Notes: generated by a model not told the origin, from the letters alone. A DNA stretch of 64,000 bases from Psychrobacillus psychrodurans (GCA_900114885.1 FOUN01000010.1:62001-126000); one strand, 5' to 3'; positions 1-8,216 are shown, numbered from the stretch's first letter. Numbers and translations are program-made.

Positions 1-591
1 AATTGCTTGAATACCTACAGCATAAATACAAATAGTTCGAGTATCCTGTAGTACTTCATCTGTTGCACCTAATTGAATCGCGTTCGTCTTGTGAATATCA
101 ATGCCTTTTGGGTATTGATCGCAAATGTTAATTGCGTATAAAAGTAGTTCCTTTAAGAAACGGGAAACGACACCGTCACGAAGGATGGTGGTGCGTAAAT
201 TGCTATATTTTAATAGTGTATCTGGTGCATACTCCACTAAATACGCTATCCATCTTGGAAGTTGCTCAAACTCAGATTGATAATAGCTTATACACTCTTC
301 TTGAGTTGAGAACGCAGAAATATTTTTTGATTCGATCGTCAATTCAGTTTTTCCAGTTAGTTCAATTGATTTAGTAATAGCATCGATTCCTGATAACCAG
401 GCTGGGATACCTCGAGAAATAATAGCTGAAGAAATTAGTTCTGCAATTTCGTTTACCGTATTGCCAGCATCAATAGCCACCTCTGTGAAGTGAATCATAG
501 CTTGTTCCTCACGACGAGCTGCAAATAAACCAACTAATAGTAAAGATTTGTCCTTTTTAGAAAGGGAAGAATCATTTAGTAGTGAGTGCAT
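1..591 (-). CDS. Carboxymuconolactone decarboxylase-like protein (partial, 3' end cut)
   Basis: The first 197 codons are visible and the C-terminus lies beyond base 1. The start ATG at 591 follows a GGAGG site with good spacing. The N-terminus has an LSKKDKSLLLVGLFAARREE stretch and then a helical segment, the same layout as the second CMD/AhpD-fold gene at 5198-5914 (a 'KEKDILLVGINSARHYARSM' stretch there). The redox CxxC of AhpD is absent in the visible part. It lies directly downstream of the AtoE permease on the same strand, so a role beside short-chain acid or 3-oxoacid metabolism is inferred; the substrate is unknown. The family assignment rests on similarity to the neighbour and on the helical pattern. 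Confidence 0.6.
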   Translation of the reverse strand, partial: MHSLLNDSSLSKKDKSLLLVGLFAARREEQAMIHFTEVAIDAGNTVNEIAELISSAIISRGIPAWLSGIDAITKSIELTGKTELTIESKNISAFSTQEECISYYQSEFEQLPRWIAYLVEYAPDTLLKYSNLRTTILRDGVVSRFLKELLLYAINICDQYPKGIDIHKTNAIQLGATDEVLQDTRTICIYAVGIQAI

Positions 592-611
592 AACAAAACC
601 TCCATTTAAAT

Positions 612-650
612 GAAAAAGCCAATGTTATGAAAACAAAGGCTCTTTTTGAA
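612..650 (-). terminator. Terminator-like hairpin just before the CMD-like gene
   Basis: On the minus strand AAAAAGAGCC, a loop, and GGCTTTTT form a bulged stem ending in a T-run. It lies about 10 bases before the SD of the gene starting at 591. It could end the atoE transcript or act as an attenuator. The stem is imperfect. Confidence 0.4.
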
Positions 651-774
651 ATTTTTACAGTCTCTGATAAAGTACTCCAGTTGATATTTGAACTAATGGT
701 AATATATCCTTTGCTCTGAGCCACAGATGCTCCCAGAGCTAACCATAAAATCATCAGGTCTCTTCAATAGTGAT

Positions 775-2106
775 TTAGCCTAGGTAAGACCAAGCAAGCG
801 TAGCAACGATATAAACAATTCCAACATAGAACATAATCATTACTAGGAAGCCCATGATGTCTTTTAGTTTTAAACGGGATAGTGCTAGTGCTGGTAAAAT
901 CCAGAATGGTTGTACTAAATCATTCCATGCGTTACCAAGCATAACGGACATTGAAGTCTCTCCAAGTGAAGCTCCCAATGCTTTTGCTGCATCGATCATG
1001 AAAGGACCTTGTACTGCCCAATGACCACCAGCAGATGGTGCAAAGAAGTTGATGAAGAAAGAACTTATCAAGCCCCAGAATGGTAATGAATGCTGGGTAG
1101 AGATATCAACGAATACTTTAGCAATCGTATCCACTAAGCCAGAAGCCGCCATGATAGCCATAATTCCAGCATAGAATGGGAATTGAAGAATGATACCTGA
1201 TACTGTTTTGATACCATCTGATAAATGTTCTGTATATTTTGCGGGAGTACCAAGTAAAATAATCCCTACGAATAGAATGATAAAGTTAAGAATATTTAAA
1301 TCTAATGACTTTCCATTAACGAAATGGATGATTACATAAACAATACCTAAGCCCCCGATCAAATATGAAAGGATACGGCTATTATTTAATTTGTTAGCAA
1401 ATGTGTTTTCTTCCAATACATTTACTTTTAGTTTTTTTGCATCTGAGTGTAAAGCAGGGTCAATTTCTTTAACATTTTTTGGGTCCTTCGGATGAAGCAT
1501 AGAATTGAATAGTGGTAATGTGATTAACAGGAAAATAGCAGTGATAATCATTGGTAAACTAAAAATAGTTTCAGTTAAAGCGATAAGACCCATATTCTCT
1601 TCTAGGAAATGTCCAGGTGTTGAGATTAAAATTGGAATAGAAGCAGAAAGTCCTAAACCATAAAATGTGAAACCAGAGTAGGCAGCCGCGATAATTAATG
1701 GATAATGGACACCTTTCACTTTTAATGCTAACTTTTTAGCGATTATACCACCAATAACTAGTCCGAATCCCCAGTTCAAGTAACTTCCAATTCCACCTAC
1801 TAAAGTAGCGACAATAATTGCAGTCTTAGGTGTATGTACCATACTTGCAATCTTATTTAAGAAGCGATCTGTAATTGGTGCTGTTGCTAGTACATAACCC
1901 ATTGCTAGAATTACAGCCATTTGCGTAGTAAAGGCTAAAAGGTCCCAAAAGCCGTCACCCCATGAAGTTGTTAAATTTAGGAACGAAATATCCTCAATTA
2001 TAAGCGCTAAAATAAATGTTAATATTGTCAAACCTATCGCAAATACGAATGGATCCGGCAAATACTTCTTCATTATTGAAGTGAAGAAATTAGTTAATCT
2101 TTCCAT
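775..2106 (-). CDS. atoE: Short-chain fatty acid permease, AtoE family
   Basis: A 443-residue, very hydrophobic polytopic protein with about 12 predicted membrane segments, the usual size of the AtoE/TIGR00366 family. It starts MERLTNFF with the characteristic KYLPDPFVFAIGLT opening and contains family-like stretches around residues 110-125 (NWGFGLVIGGIIAKKLA) and near the C-terminus (APSAGGHWAVQGP, GNAWNDLVQPFWILPALA). AtoE proteins move acetoacetate, butyrate and related acids across the cytoplasmic membrane. Thiolase and 3-oxoacid CoA-transferase genes close by support this. The start follows AGGGGGAT. A 7-bp inverted repeat lies between start and promoter region (2123-2144). Confidence 0.85.
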   Translation of the reverse strand: MERLTNFFTSIMKKYLPDPFVFAIGLTILTFILALIIEDISFLNLTTSWGDGFWDLLAFTTQMAVILAMGYVLATAPITDRFLNKIASMVHTPKTAIIVATLVGGIGSYLNWGFGLVIGGIIAKKLALKVKGVHYPLIIAAAYSGFTFYGLGLSASIPILISTPGHFLEENMGLIALTETIFSLPMIITAIFLLITLPLFNSMLHPKDPKNVKEIDPALHSDAKKLKVNVLEENTFANKLNNSRILSYLIGGLGIVYVIIHFVNGKSLDLNILNFIILFVGIILLGTPAKYTEHLSDGIKTVSGIILQFPFYAGIMAIMAASGLVDTIAKVFVDISTQHSLPFWGLISSFFINFFAPSAGGHWAVQGPFMIDAAKALGASLGETSMSVMLGNAWNDLVQPFWILPALALSRLKLKDIMGFLVMIMFYVGIVYIVATLAWSYLG

Positions 2107-2122
2107 TGTAAAATCCCCCTAA

Positions 2123-2144
2123 AATTGTTTAATAAGTAACAATT
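2123..2144. promoter_or_regulatory. Inverted repeat, possible operator of atoE
   Basis: AATTGTT, 8 bases, AACAATT: perfect 7-bp arms 17 bases upstream of the atoE start. The position suits a repressor site. No regulator is identifiable in the window. Confidence 0.35.
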
Positions 2145-2226
2145 ACTCCCATATAAATTTCCGTGTAATTTGAACAATAACATCTTAACAAAGCTTGATA
2201 ATAGCTAATTTTCGGATTAACTATGA

Positions 2227-2244
2227 TAAACTATATCTAGTTTA
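2227..2244. promoter_or_regulatory. Inverted repeat upstream of the DUF3870 gene
   Basis: TAAACTA-TATC-TAGTTTA, a perfect 7-bp arm repeat 20 bases before the ATG at 2265. It could be an operator or a hairpin in the 5' UTR. Confidence 0.3.
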
Positions 2245-2264
2245 AATTAACGGAGGTTCTATTT

Positions 2265-2585
2265 ATGCAACAATTAAATACTTTACTAGTGACTGCTTAT
2301 GCAAAAGCTCCACAAGGTACGGCAATGTATGAAATCTACAAACACGCAGGAATTGTTCTTGAAATCGATAAGCAAACGCATAAAATTGTAGATGCCGAAT
2401 TTACTTTTATAACAGAATTAGCACAAAATTTCTTTAAACGTATGTTAATAAATTTTGACTTTACAGCAGATATAAATATATTAATAGAACGTATTGAAGA
2501 ACATTACATGGCTCCTTCAAGTGGAGCAGTTACAGTCGCTCTGAAATCTGCGCAGAAAAGATACTTAGAAAAAATAGCTAAATAA
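2265..2585 (+). CDS. DUF3870 family protein
   Basis: A 106-residue soluble protein starting after a GGAGGT site. The pattern YAKAP..T....Y...G..LEID..T..IVDAEFTFITELA..FF...L.....T.DI..LIE.IE..Y is what I recall for DUF3870, a small family of unknown biochemical role often found beside ketone, short-chain acid or amino-acid fermentation genes. Here it sits between atoE and the thiolase/CoA-transferase operon on the opposite strand, so a shared pathway role is plausible but not shown. No signal peptide or membrane segment. Confidence 0.7.
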   Translation: MQQLNTLLVTAYAKAPQGTAMYEIYKHAGIVLEIDKQTHKIVDAEFTFITELAQNFFKRMLINFDFTADINILIERIEEHYMAPSSGAVTVALKSAQKRYLEKIAK

Positions 2586-2634
2586 GCTTACTAAAAAAAT
2601 TCTTGGTGTTAAAGCGTTTACATTTGTCTATAGT

Positions 2635-2669
2635 AGAAAATTCTCTCAGGAGAATTTTCTTTTTATTTT
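2635..2669 (+). terminator. Rho-independent terminator after the DUF3870 gene
   Basis: AGAAAATTCTC-TCAG-GAGAATTTTCT with an 11-bp stem followed by TTTTATTTT. The T-run overlaps the end of the convergent thiolase gene. Confidence 0.8.
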
Positions 2670-3856
2670 GCTTGGCAATTTTCAACAATTGTTGTTATGC
2701 CAAGTCCACCGGCGATACATAGAGTAACTAACCCGTAACGCTTACCTGTGCGCTCTAATTCATGGATAAGCTTTGTCATTAAAATAGCTCCAGTTGCACC
2801 AATAGGATGTCCCATTGCAATAGCACCGCCATTAGGATTTACTTTGCTTTGATCTAAACCTAATTCTTCGATAACGGCCAGTGACTGGGAAGCGAAGGCT
2901 TCATTTAGTTCAATCACATCGATGTCTTCAATGGAAAGTCCAGCTTGTTTTAATGCTTTTCGTGTTGCTGGAACTGGTCCAATCCCCATTATAGATGGGT
3001 CTACACCAACCGCTGCCTGGGCAATGATTTTTACCTTTGGATGAAGACCTAGCTCTTCGGCTTTTTCTCTTGACATTACTAGAAGGGCTGCAGCTCCGTC
3101 ATTGCGACCACTAGCGTTAGCGGCGGTTACAGATCCACCCTCGCGAAAAACAGGTTTTAAAGTAGCTAGCTTTTCTACAGGAGTCAATCGTGGATGCTCA
3201 TCAACCCTAAACACCTCTGTAGTTTTACCTGTCCTAATCTCGTATGGAACAATTTGTTTTGCGAAGAAGCCATTTTTAATAGCATTTTCAGTACGAACTT
3301 GGCTTTGATAGGCAAATGCATCCTGCGCTTCACGGGAAATGGAGTACTTATCAGCTAAGTTTTCAGCTGTTTCGCCCATCGTTTTTAGCCCGTAGGATTC
3401 TGGTTGAGAACCAGGCTGACTTTCGGTATTTGGATCTAAAATTTGGCTGTTACCAACATTTAGCCCGTATCTGGCATCGCGAATATAGTATGGGGCAGTA
3501 CTCATAGATTCAGTACCACCTGCAATAATCACATCACTTAAGCCAAGTGCAATCTGCTGTGCGGCATTATTAATAGATTGTAAGCCAGAACCACATTGAC
3601 GATGCACCGTGTAACCGGGTACTTCAAGTGGGATATCCGCACGTAATGAAGCAAGGCGAGCAACATTAGACTGATCTGCACTTTGTTTTGCTTGACCTAA
3701 AATAACTTCATCCACTTCAGTAGGATCAATTTGTGTGCGGGTTAATAGTTCTTTTATAACGGCGGCACCCAAGTAATCAGCGGTCTGAGTCATTAATGAG
3801 CCGCCTAGCTTTCCAATTGCAGTACGAACACCTTCTACAATTACTACTTCCTTCAT
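2663..3856 (-). CDS. atoB: Acetyl-CoA C-acetyltransferase (thiolase)
   Basis: 397 residues, the standard thiolase length. The three catalytic signatures are visible: nucleophilic Cys88 in HRQCGSGLQSI, His350 in AMGHPIGATGA, and Cys380 in LCIAGGLGIT. The enzyme joins two acetyl-CoA to acetoacetyl-CoA or, in the catabolic direction, cleaves acetoacetyl-CoA. It is last in the minus-strand operon CMD-scoA-scoB-thiolase (13-base gap to scoB), so cleavage of acetoacetyl-CoA made by the CoA-transferase is the likely direction. The start ATG at 3856 follows AAGGAGGAATC. The assignment as thiolase is secure; the precise substrate length is inferred from context. Confidence 0.92.
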   Translation of the reverse strand: MKEVVIVEGVRTAIGKLGGSLMTQTADYLGAAVIKELLTRTQIDPTEVDEVILGQAKQSADQSNVARLASLRADIPLEVPGYTVHRQCGSGLQSINNAAQQIALGLSDVIIAGGTESMSTAPYYIRDARYGLNVGNSQILDPNTESQPGSQPESYGLKTMGETAENLADKYSISREAQDAFAYQSQVRTENAIKNGFFAKQIVPYEIRTGKTTEVFRVDEHPRLTPVEKLATLKPVFREGGSVTAANASGRNDGAAALLVMSREKAEELGLHPKVKIIAQAAVGVDPSIMGIGPVPATRKALKQAGLSIEDIDVIELNEAFASQSLAVIEELGLDQSKVNPNGGAIAMGHPIGATGAILMTKLIHELERTGKRYGLVTLCIAGGLGITTIVENCQAK

Positions 3857-3868
3857 GATGATTCCTCC

Positions 3869-4504
3869 TTATTTCAAGCTATTTACAAATGTAGCTTCCG
3901 TATTAGCTTCTACTGTTTCTAAATCAGCCCCAGGCATTAATTCAACTAAATGCAATTGCCCATCGATGTATTTAAAAACTGCTAAATCCGTAATAACGGT
4001 GTCTACATTACGAGTGGAGGTAATAGGGTAATTACACTCCTTTAAAATTTTACTTTTACCGTCTTTAGATGTATGAGTTGTCGTTACAATTACTTTACGA
4101 GCACCAACTAGTAAATCCATTGCACCTCCGACACCTATAATATTTTTACCTGGTACAGCCCAGTTTGCAATACGTGCCTGTTCATCAACCTGTAAAACCC
4201 CTAGAATTGCAACGTCTATGTGACCTCCACGGATCATTGCGAAGGATGCGGCGCTATCAAAGTAAGAGGCACCAATAGCTTCTCCAACTGTAAATTTCCC
4301 TGCATTGACAATATTAGGATCAATTTCTTCCTCGGTAACATCTTCGACACCAAGCATTCCGTTTTCCGTGTGTAAGTAAACATGGTTATGTTCTACATAG
4401 TTGGCCACAAGTGTTGGAATTCCGATGCCTAGGTTAACAATTTGTCCTTGTTCTAATTCTTGGGCAGCCCGCTTGGCAATAGCTTCTTGTATTGGGTTAG
4501 CCAT
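3869..4504 (-). CDS. scoB: 3-oxoacid CoA-transferase subunit B
   Basis: Starting at the ATG at 4504 gives 211 residues (MANPIQEA...). An upstream in-frame GTG at 4516 is possible but lies on the SD (AAGGAAGG), so the ATG is preferred. The beta subunit carries the catalytic glutamate, here Glu47 in the TENGMLG motif, plus the [11 protein letters not shown] segment. It pairs with ScoA to transfer CoA between succinyl-CoA (or acetyl/butyryl-CoA) and acetoacetate. Its start overlaps the stop of scoA (GAACATGGCTAA), typical translational coupling of the two subunits. AtoA-type acceptor specificity cannot be told from sequence alone. Confidence 0.9.
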   Translation of the reverse strand: MANPIQEAIAKRAAQELEQGQIVNLGIGIPTLVANYVEHNHVYLHTENGMLGVEDVTEEEIDPNIVNAGKFTVGEAIGASYFDSAASFAMIRGGHIDVAILGVLQVDEQARIANWAVPGKNIIGVGGAMDLLVGARKVIVTTTHTSKDGKSKILKECNYPITSTRNVDTVITDLAVFKYIDGQLHLVELMPGADLETVEANTEATFVNSLK

Positions 4505-5183
4505 GTTCGATAACACCTTCCTTTGTCAAAATCTTTTTCGCTAAGATGATGCGATCAACGAATAGGTGAGGTGTAGCGATTTCATCACTTTTTAGTTCAC
4601 CAGCTTCTACAATTTCATCCACTTCGACAATAACTGTTTTAGCAGCAGTTGCCATAAGAGGGTTGAAGTTACGCGCTGTTTTATAATAAATAAGATTGCC
4701 TAATGTATCTGCCTTATAGGCCCGAATAATTGCTATATCCGCCTTTAAAGCCTCTTCAAGAACGTATTCCTCACCATTAAACACTTTTGTTTCTTTGCCT
4801 TTGGATAAGTCAGTACCGAATGAAGTTTTCGTATAATACCCTGCTATTCCTGCGCCTCCAGCACGAATAGATTCAGATAAAGTACCTTGTGGCAATAGTT
4901 CAATTTCAATTTCCCCACGCTGGAAGGCATCACCTACATCTCTGTTACCGGTGAAATAGGAGCCTATCGCTTTTTTTACTTTATTTTGTTCTAGTAGTTT
5001 ACCTAGACCTTTACCTTGCTCGCCTAAGTTATTACTAATAATTGTTAAATCTTTTACATCTAGTTCTACTAACGTATCTATTAGTGTCAGTGGACCACCA
5101 ACGAGACCAAATCCACCAACCATGATTGTTTGACCGGTATGGACACAATCTAGTGCCTCTTCAGATGAATTATAAATCTTCAT
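4497..5183 (-). CDS. scoA: 3-oxoacid CoA-transferase subunit A
   Basis: 228 residues with the CoA-transferase family I alpha-subunit pattern: the glycine-rich [16 protein letters not shown] near residue 20, [11 protein letters not shown] near 72, and [28 protein letters not shown] (about 94-121, read in two parts). The subunit binds CoA and forms a heterotetramer with ScoB. It is 14 bases downstream of the CMD-like gene and overlaps scoB by 8 bases. The start at 5183 follows a weak SD (TGGAGTG). Together with AtoE and thiolase it forms a ketone-body or short-chain acid activation pathway. Confidence 0.9.
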   Translation of the reverse strand: MKIYNSSEEALDCVHTGQTIMVGGFGLVGGPLTLIDTLVELDVKDLTIISNNLGEQGKGLGKLLEQNKVKKAIGSYFTGNRDVGDAFQRGEIEIELLPQGTLSESIRAGGAGIAGYYTKTSFGTDLSKGKETKVFNGEEYVLEEALKADIAIIRAYKADTLGNLIYYKTARNFNPLMATAAKTVIVEVDEIVEAGELKSDEIATPHLFVDRIILAKKILTKEGVIEHG

Positions 5184-5197
5184 ATTTTTTCACTCCA

Positions 5198-5914
5198 TTA
5201 TTTTTCAATTAGTGCGTCACTAATTTCAAACCAAGAGGGGATACCTGCTGTCAAAAGACAAATGTATCCAAGCTCCGCTAGTTGAGGTTCTTTGACGCCT
5301 TTTTCACGCGCTTTATTTGCCCAATAATCTGTTTCAGCATTTTGTAACATAGTAGTGTAAATACCTGTCATTAAGATGTATTTCATTTGTTCATCTACTA
5401 CGTTTGATGCTAGTAATTTATCTGTTAAAGCGTTTTCATTATCGTCTATAAAAAGAACAATAAGTTGTTCGTAATAGTCTTTTCTGTCATCTGTTGAAGC
5501 GAATTGCGCATAATAACGTATAATTTCGGTTGCTGTTGCATCGTGTGAAATTTTTTCAGCTGGAGTTCCAGATAACTCAAGTGCATATTCAAAGGATTGA
5601 AGACCAATTTGTAATGCTTTTTCTCCGCCGTAGTTATAGGCAACAAGTAAATACTCAGCTAATTCTTCGAGCGTTGCACCACCATCAGTTGCACCTTTTG
5701 TGTGATAAACCATGCTTCGTGCATAATGTCGAGCCGAGTTAATACCAACTAGTAAGATATCTTTTTCTTTCACTGAAAGTACTCCTTCAGCCATTGCTGC
5801 ACCACGTAAAGCTGTGTAATGGTCTAGCATTGCAGGATTATAATCATGCATTTTTTGAACCCAACCTGGTATGACATCGTAAACTTTTTTAAAGTAATCT
5901 AATCCAGTTGCCAT
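5198..5914 (-). CDS. Carboxymuconolactone decarboxylase family protein
   Basis: 238 residues from the ATG at 5914, which follows AAAAAGGAGCG; a longer frame to 5953 lacks an SD and runs into the leader hairpin, so it is rejected. Residues 30-100 fit an AhpD/CMD helical domain (LRGAAMAEGVLSVKEKDILL, then INSARHYARSMVYHTKGA and TLEELAEYLLVA). The position where AhpD proteins have CxxCxxxH reads ARSMVYH, so there is no redox cysteine pair. A second helical half follows (IVLFIDDNENALTDKLLAS). It is first in the CoA-transferase/thiolase operon, behind a terminator-like leader hairpin. The function is unknown; a lyase or hydrolase step on a lactone or 3-oxo compound is conceivable. Confidence 0.7.
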   Translation of the reverse strand: MATGLDYFKKVYDVIPGWVQKMHDYNPAMLDHYTALRGAAMAEGVLSVKEKDILLVGINSARHYARSMVYHTKGATDGGATLEELAEYLLVAYNYGGEKALQIGLQSFEYALELSGTPAEKISHDATATEIIRYYAQFASTDDRKDYYEQLIVLFIDDNENALTDKLLASNVVDEQMKYILMTGIYTTMLQNAETDYWANKAREKGVKEPQLAELGYICLLTAGIPSWFEISDALIEK

Positions 5915-5941
5915 ATTATTTACGCTCCTTTTTAAATATAT

Positions 5942-6062
5942 AAAAAAGGCCACACTACGCTCATGGACACAATAGTAGTGTCATTTGAGAGTAGTGAGGC
6001 CAACAGACAAGTGGGGAAAAACAAAGAAAGGTCGTTTCTCTGTAGCCACCTGATAGGCTTTT
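5942..6062 (-). promoter_or_regulatory. Candidate attenuator leader of the 3-oxoacid operon
   Basis: On the minus strand a long hairpin (GGCCTCACTACTCTC at 6001-5987 with GAGCGTAGTGTGGCC at 5962-5948, enclosing GACAC...GTGTC) is followed by seven Ts. It ends about 16 bases before the SD of the gene starting at 5914, leaving no room for a promoter after it, so operon transcription must pass through. Upstream lies a small stem AGCC-TATCAGGT-GGCT (about 6058-6043). No known riboswitch consensus was recognised. It may instead just end the hydrolase transcript. Confidence 0.5.
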
Positions 6063-6113
6063 ATTTTGATTATCTAATTATTCACATAAGACCCGACAAA
6101 TTTCAACCCTTTT

Positions 6114-6947
6114 TTATAATTTATTTATAAAAGCCTTTATTGTCGGGTTTACATCGCTACGTTCCTCGAAAACAAGTGTATAGTGATTGCTATCTGTTGT
6201 AATTTTATGGATGTTTTTTGCGTATTGCTGTGTTTCGATATAAGACTCGGCTAAAAATAATGCAGGCATCGATCCGATATCGCCAGTAGAATGTACAAGT
6301 AACACAGGACATTCTACCCTTTCAAATACTTCAGCTGGCTTGTAATCGTAGAAGCTTTGGAAGTCTTGACGAATTTTTGTTTCATCCGATTTATTTTCCC
6401 AATGACCATCTACTTGGGCTATCTCATAGCGACCAACACTTTCCATATGCTCATTCCAAACTACTCCCAGATTGCTATAAATTTTCTTGATTTCCTCCAA
6501 ATAGGCTTCTGCAGTTTTATAATGTTTACTAATTCGACCAAGAGAAGGCTCCACAATTTGTCGTTGGTGATCTGTACAGGTGGCAGCACCATCAAGTAAA
6601 ACAACGCCTTTCACATCATCTCGTTTACTAGCCACATTTGCCATAATGAATCCACCCATTGAGTAGCCCATTAATATTGGATTTTGTATATTTAATGCAT
6701 CGATTAAACTGATAATATCCTGTGTATGCTGCTCGATACAAGTATCTTCTGTAGCTGCAGAGCTACTTCCGCGACCTCTTAAATCGACAGAGATAAATCG
6801 ATATTCATCCTTGAGCAGCTCAGCGTAGTAATGTAGCTGTTTACTATTTCCTGTTAAGCCGTGAACACCGATGATTACACCTTTCTTTCCCTCATATTCA
6901 GCATAAACTAGCGAACCACCATTGACTTCAATTGAACGATATTCCAT
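6114..6947 (-). CDS. Alpha/beta hydrolase
   Basis: 277 residues from the ATG at 6947, which has a strong SD (AAGGAGG, 6 bases upstream); the frame extends to 6989 without an SD. The alpha/beta-hydrolase catalytic triad is readable: oxyanion region HGLTGN, nucleophile Ser96 in GYSMGG, Asp in VHSTGDIGSM and His in DSNHYTLVFE. DLRGRGSS is the family motif after strand beta-4. The protein is cytoplasmic with no signal peptide. Position upstream of the CoA-transferase operon on the same strand suggests it may release a 3-oxo or short-chain acid from an ester or lactone; this is inference. Two palindromes lie in its promoter region. Confidence 0.8.
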   Translation of the reverse strand: MEYRSIEVNGGSLVYAEYEGKKGVIIGVHGLTGNSKQLHYYAELLKDEYRFISVDLRGRGSSSAATEDTCIEQHTQDIISLIDALNIQNPILMGYSMGGFIMANVASKRDDVKGVVLLDGAATCTDHQRQIVEPSLGRISKHYKTAEAYLEEIKKIYSNLGVVWNEHMESVGRYEIAQVDGHWENKSDETKIRQDFQSFYDYKPAEVFERVECPVLLVHSTGDIGSMPALFLAESYIETQQYAKNIHKITTDSNHYTLVFEERSDVNPTIKAFINKL

Positions 6948-6961
6948 ATATATCCTCCTTA

Positions 6962-6988
6962 TGTACAAAGTATAGAGTAATTTGTACA
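6962..6988. promoter_or_regulatory. Inverted repeat TGTACAAA...TTTGTACA around a -10 element
   Basis: Perfect 8-bp arms (6962-6969 and 6981-6988) separated by 11 bases. On the minus strand the spacer contains TATACT, a good -10 for the hydrolase gene. A repressor bound here would block the promoter. Confidence 0.5.
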
Positions 6989-7002
6989 CCTTCTTTTTAA
7001 AA

Positions 7003-7026
7003 ATGTCAAAATAATTATTTTGACAT
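7003..7026. promoter_or_regulatory. Perfect 24-bp palindrome containing TTGACA on both strands
   Basis: ATGTCAAAATAA is followed at once by its reverse complement. On the minus strand it supplies a TTGACA upstream of the hydrolase promoter. It could be an operator or a cruciform. No regulator is known. Confidence 0.5.
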
Positions 7027-7274
7027 GATACAATTTTTCATTCTAAAATTAGCGATTTCTTGTAGCGATTTTGATGTTTTTTAAGTGTACGGATATATAT
7101 ATAGGTATATGGATATATGCTTTGGAGAAGTAGAACATTCATAAAAACACGTTAAAATTATTATGTTGAAAAAGCAATATATATCATATTATTTGGAAAA
7201 ATTCGGCGTATTTATTTCAAACTGCAAAATACTGTACTGGAATTGGATTGAAGCCTTATAAAGCAGTTGGATTT

Positions 7275-7415
7275 ATGGTCCTTTATTATTCAAGGATAAT
7301 ATTACAGTTAATGAAATGTGAAAAATTCAAAGTGGTGATTCCAATTAGAACAGGCTTTGTTATGGAAAAGGATTACGAAGAAGTGATTGGCATTATGCGA
7401 GAATGTGAAGGGTAG
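7275..7415 (+). other. Unassigned open stretch in the 6990-7470 gap
   Basis: The 560-base space between the hydrolase and the flavin reductase genes holds the two palindromes above and, on the plus strand, a 46-codon open frame from an ATG at 7275. It ends with a peptide-like run (KCEKFKVVIPIRTGF, then EKDYEEVIGIMRECEG) and has no SD. It may be the decayed end of a gene. I do not recognise the family. Confidence 0.2.
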
Positions 7416-7474
7416 ACTAGTAAAGGTATGGTTATTTATATATAAATTGAACAAATAATATTATCACTTAAACT

Positions 7475-7504
7475 AAAAAACACCTCTTTTACAGAGGTGT
7501 TTTA
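7475..7504. terminator. Terminator of the flavin reductase gene
   Basis: AACACCTCT-TTTAC-AGAGGTGTT with a T-run on the minus strand (TTTTTT) and a shorter one on plus. It sits 7 bases after the stop of the minus-strand gene at 7511. Confidence 0.85.
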
Positions 7505-7510
7505 GCATTA

Positions 7511-8053
7511 TTATAAGTAATTTTTCATCCATTCTTGGAAGTTAGCAATTACTGTATCGATAAATTCAATTGTTGATTTGTCTGTTAATTCACCACTATC
7601 ATTAAATTTTGTATGCGCTGCTCCAACGTATACTTCGTTCATTGGTAGTAAAGGTGAATTTAGTCCACTCGCGAATAAAATATCACGTAGGTGCATTTGA
7701 GCTTTTACTGTTCCTAGAACACCCATAGAAGCTCCCATAATCATAGATGGTTTTCCATTCATTACTTTATCTACACGGCTCATCCAGTCAATTGCATTAC
7801 CTAATACACCTGGAATTGTAGAATTATATTCTGGTGTTACCCAAAGTACTGCGTCTGCTGCTTTTACTTTAGCTTTGATGTCTAATACTTCCTGCGGTGC
7901 ATCCAGTTCGATATCTTGGTTATACATTGGGATTGGCTTTAAGTCTAAGATTTCTAGCTCAAACTTATCTGCATAGCGTGCTTGTACATGTTTTGCTAGT
8001 TTTAAATTGAATGAATCTTCACGGATACTTCCTACGATTGCAACTACTTTCAT
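7511..8053 (-). CDS. NAD(P)H-dependent FMN reductase (flavodoxin fold)
   Basis: 180 residues, typical for the NADPH-dependent FMN reductase / azoreductase / chromate reductase family. The FMN phosphate loop is GSIREDSFNLKLA at residues 8-20 and the isoalloxazine-binding segment is TPEYNSTIPGVLGNAIDWMSR near 73-93, both family signatures. The start at 8053 follows GGAGGGAACACATC. It is a cytosolic two-electron reductase of flavin, quinones, azo compounds or metal ions; the true substrate cannot be read. A strong sigma-A promoter lies about 165 bases upstream at 8217-8245, giving a long leader. Confidence 0.85.
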   Translation of the reverse strand: MKVVAIVGSIREDSFNLKLAKHVQARYADKFELEILDLKPIPMYNQDIELDAPQEVLDIKAKVKAADAVLWVTPEYNSTIPGVLGNAIDWMSRVDKVMNGKPSMIMGASMGVLGTVKAQMHLRDILFASGLNSPLLPMNEVYVGAAHTKFNDSGELTDKSTIEFIDTVIANFQEWMKNYL

Positions 8054-8216
8054 GATGTGTTCCCTCCAAATTTCTATTTAATGGAAATATTTGATTTCCA
8101 CTGTAAGTGTGTGACTTTTAGTTATTAACGATGACACTATACATTTCTTAGCTGTGCCTCTAATTTGAGTAGCTGATTTTTCATATTGCGCCATGTCTTT
8201 GCCTCAGTCCTTTGTT

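Noticed and set aside
572-754. 60-codon minus-strand ORF overlapping the start of the CMD-like gene
   Set aside because: No ribosome site, overlaps the hairpins of the leader and the real start at 591; composition is not protein-like beyond a short hydrophobic run.
5942-6062. T-box or known riboswitch
   Set aside because: The T-box sequence (TGGNACCGCG) is absent and no SAM, FMN, TPP, lysine, purine or PreQ1 core can be found; left as an orphan leader.
8078-8194. 38-codon ORF before the flavin reductase gene
   Set aside because: SD is poor and the peptide has no recognisable features; mentioned only with the promoter.
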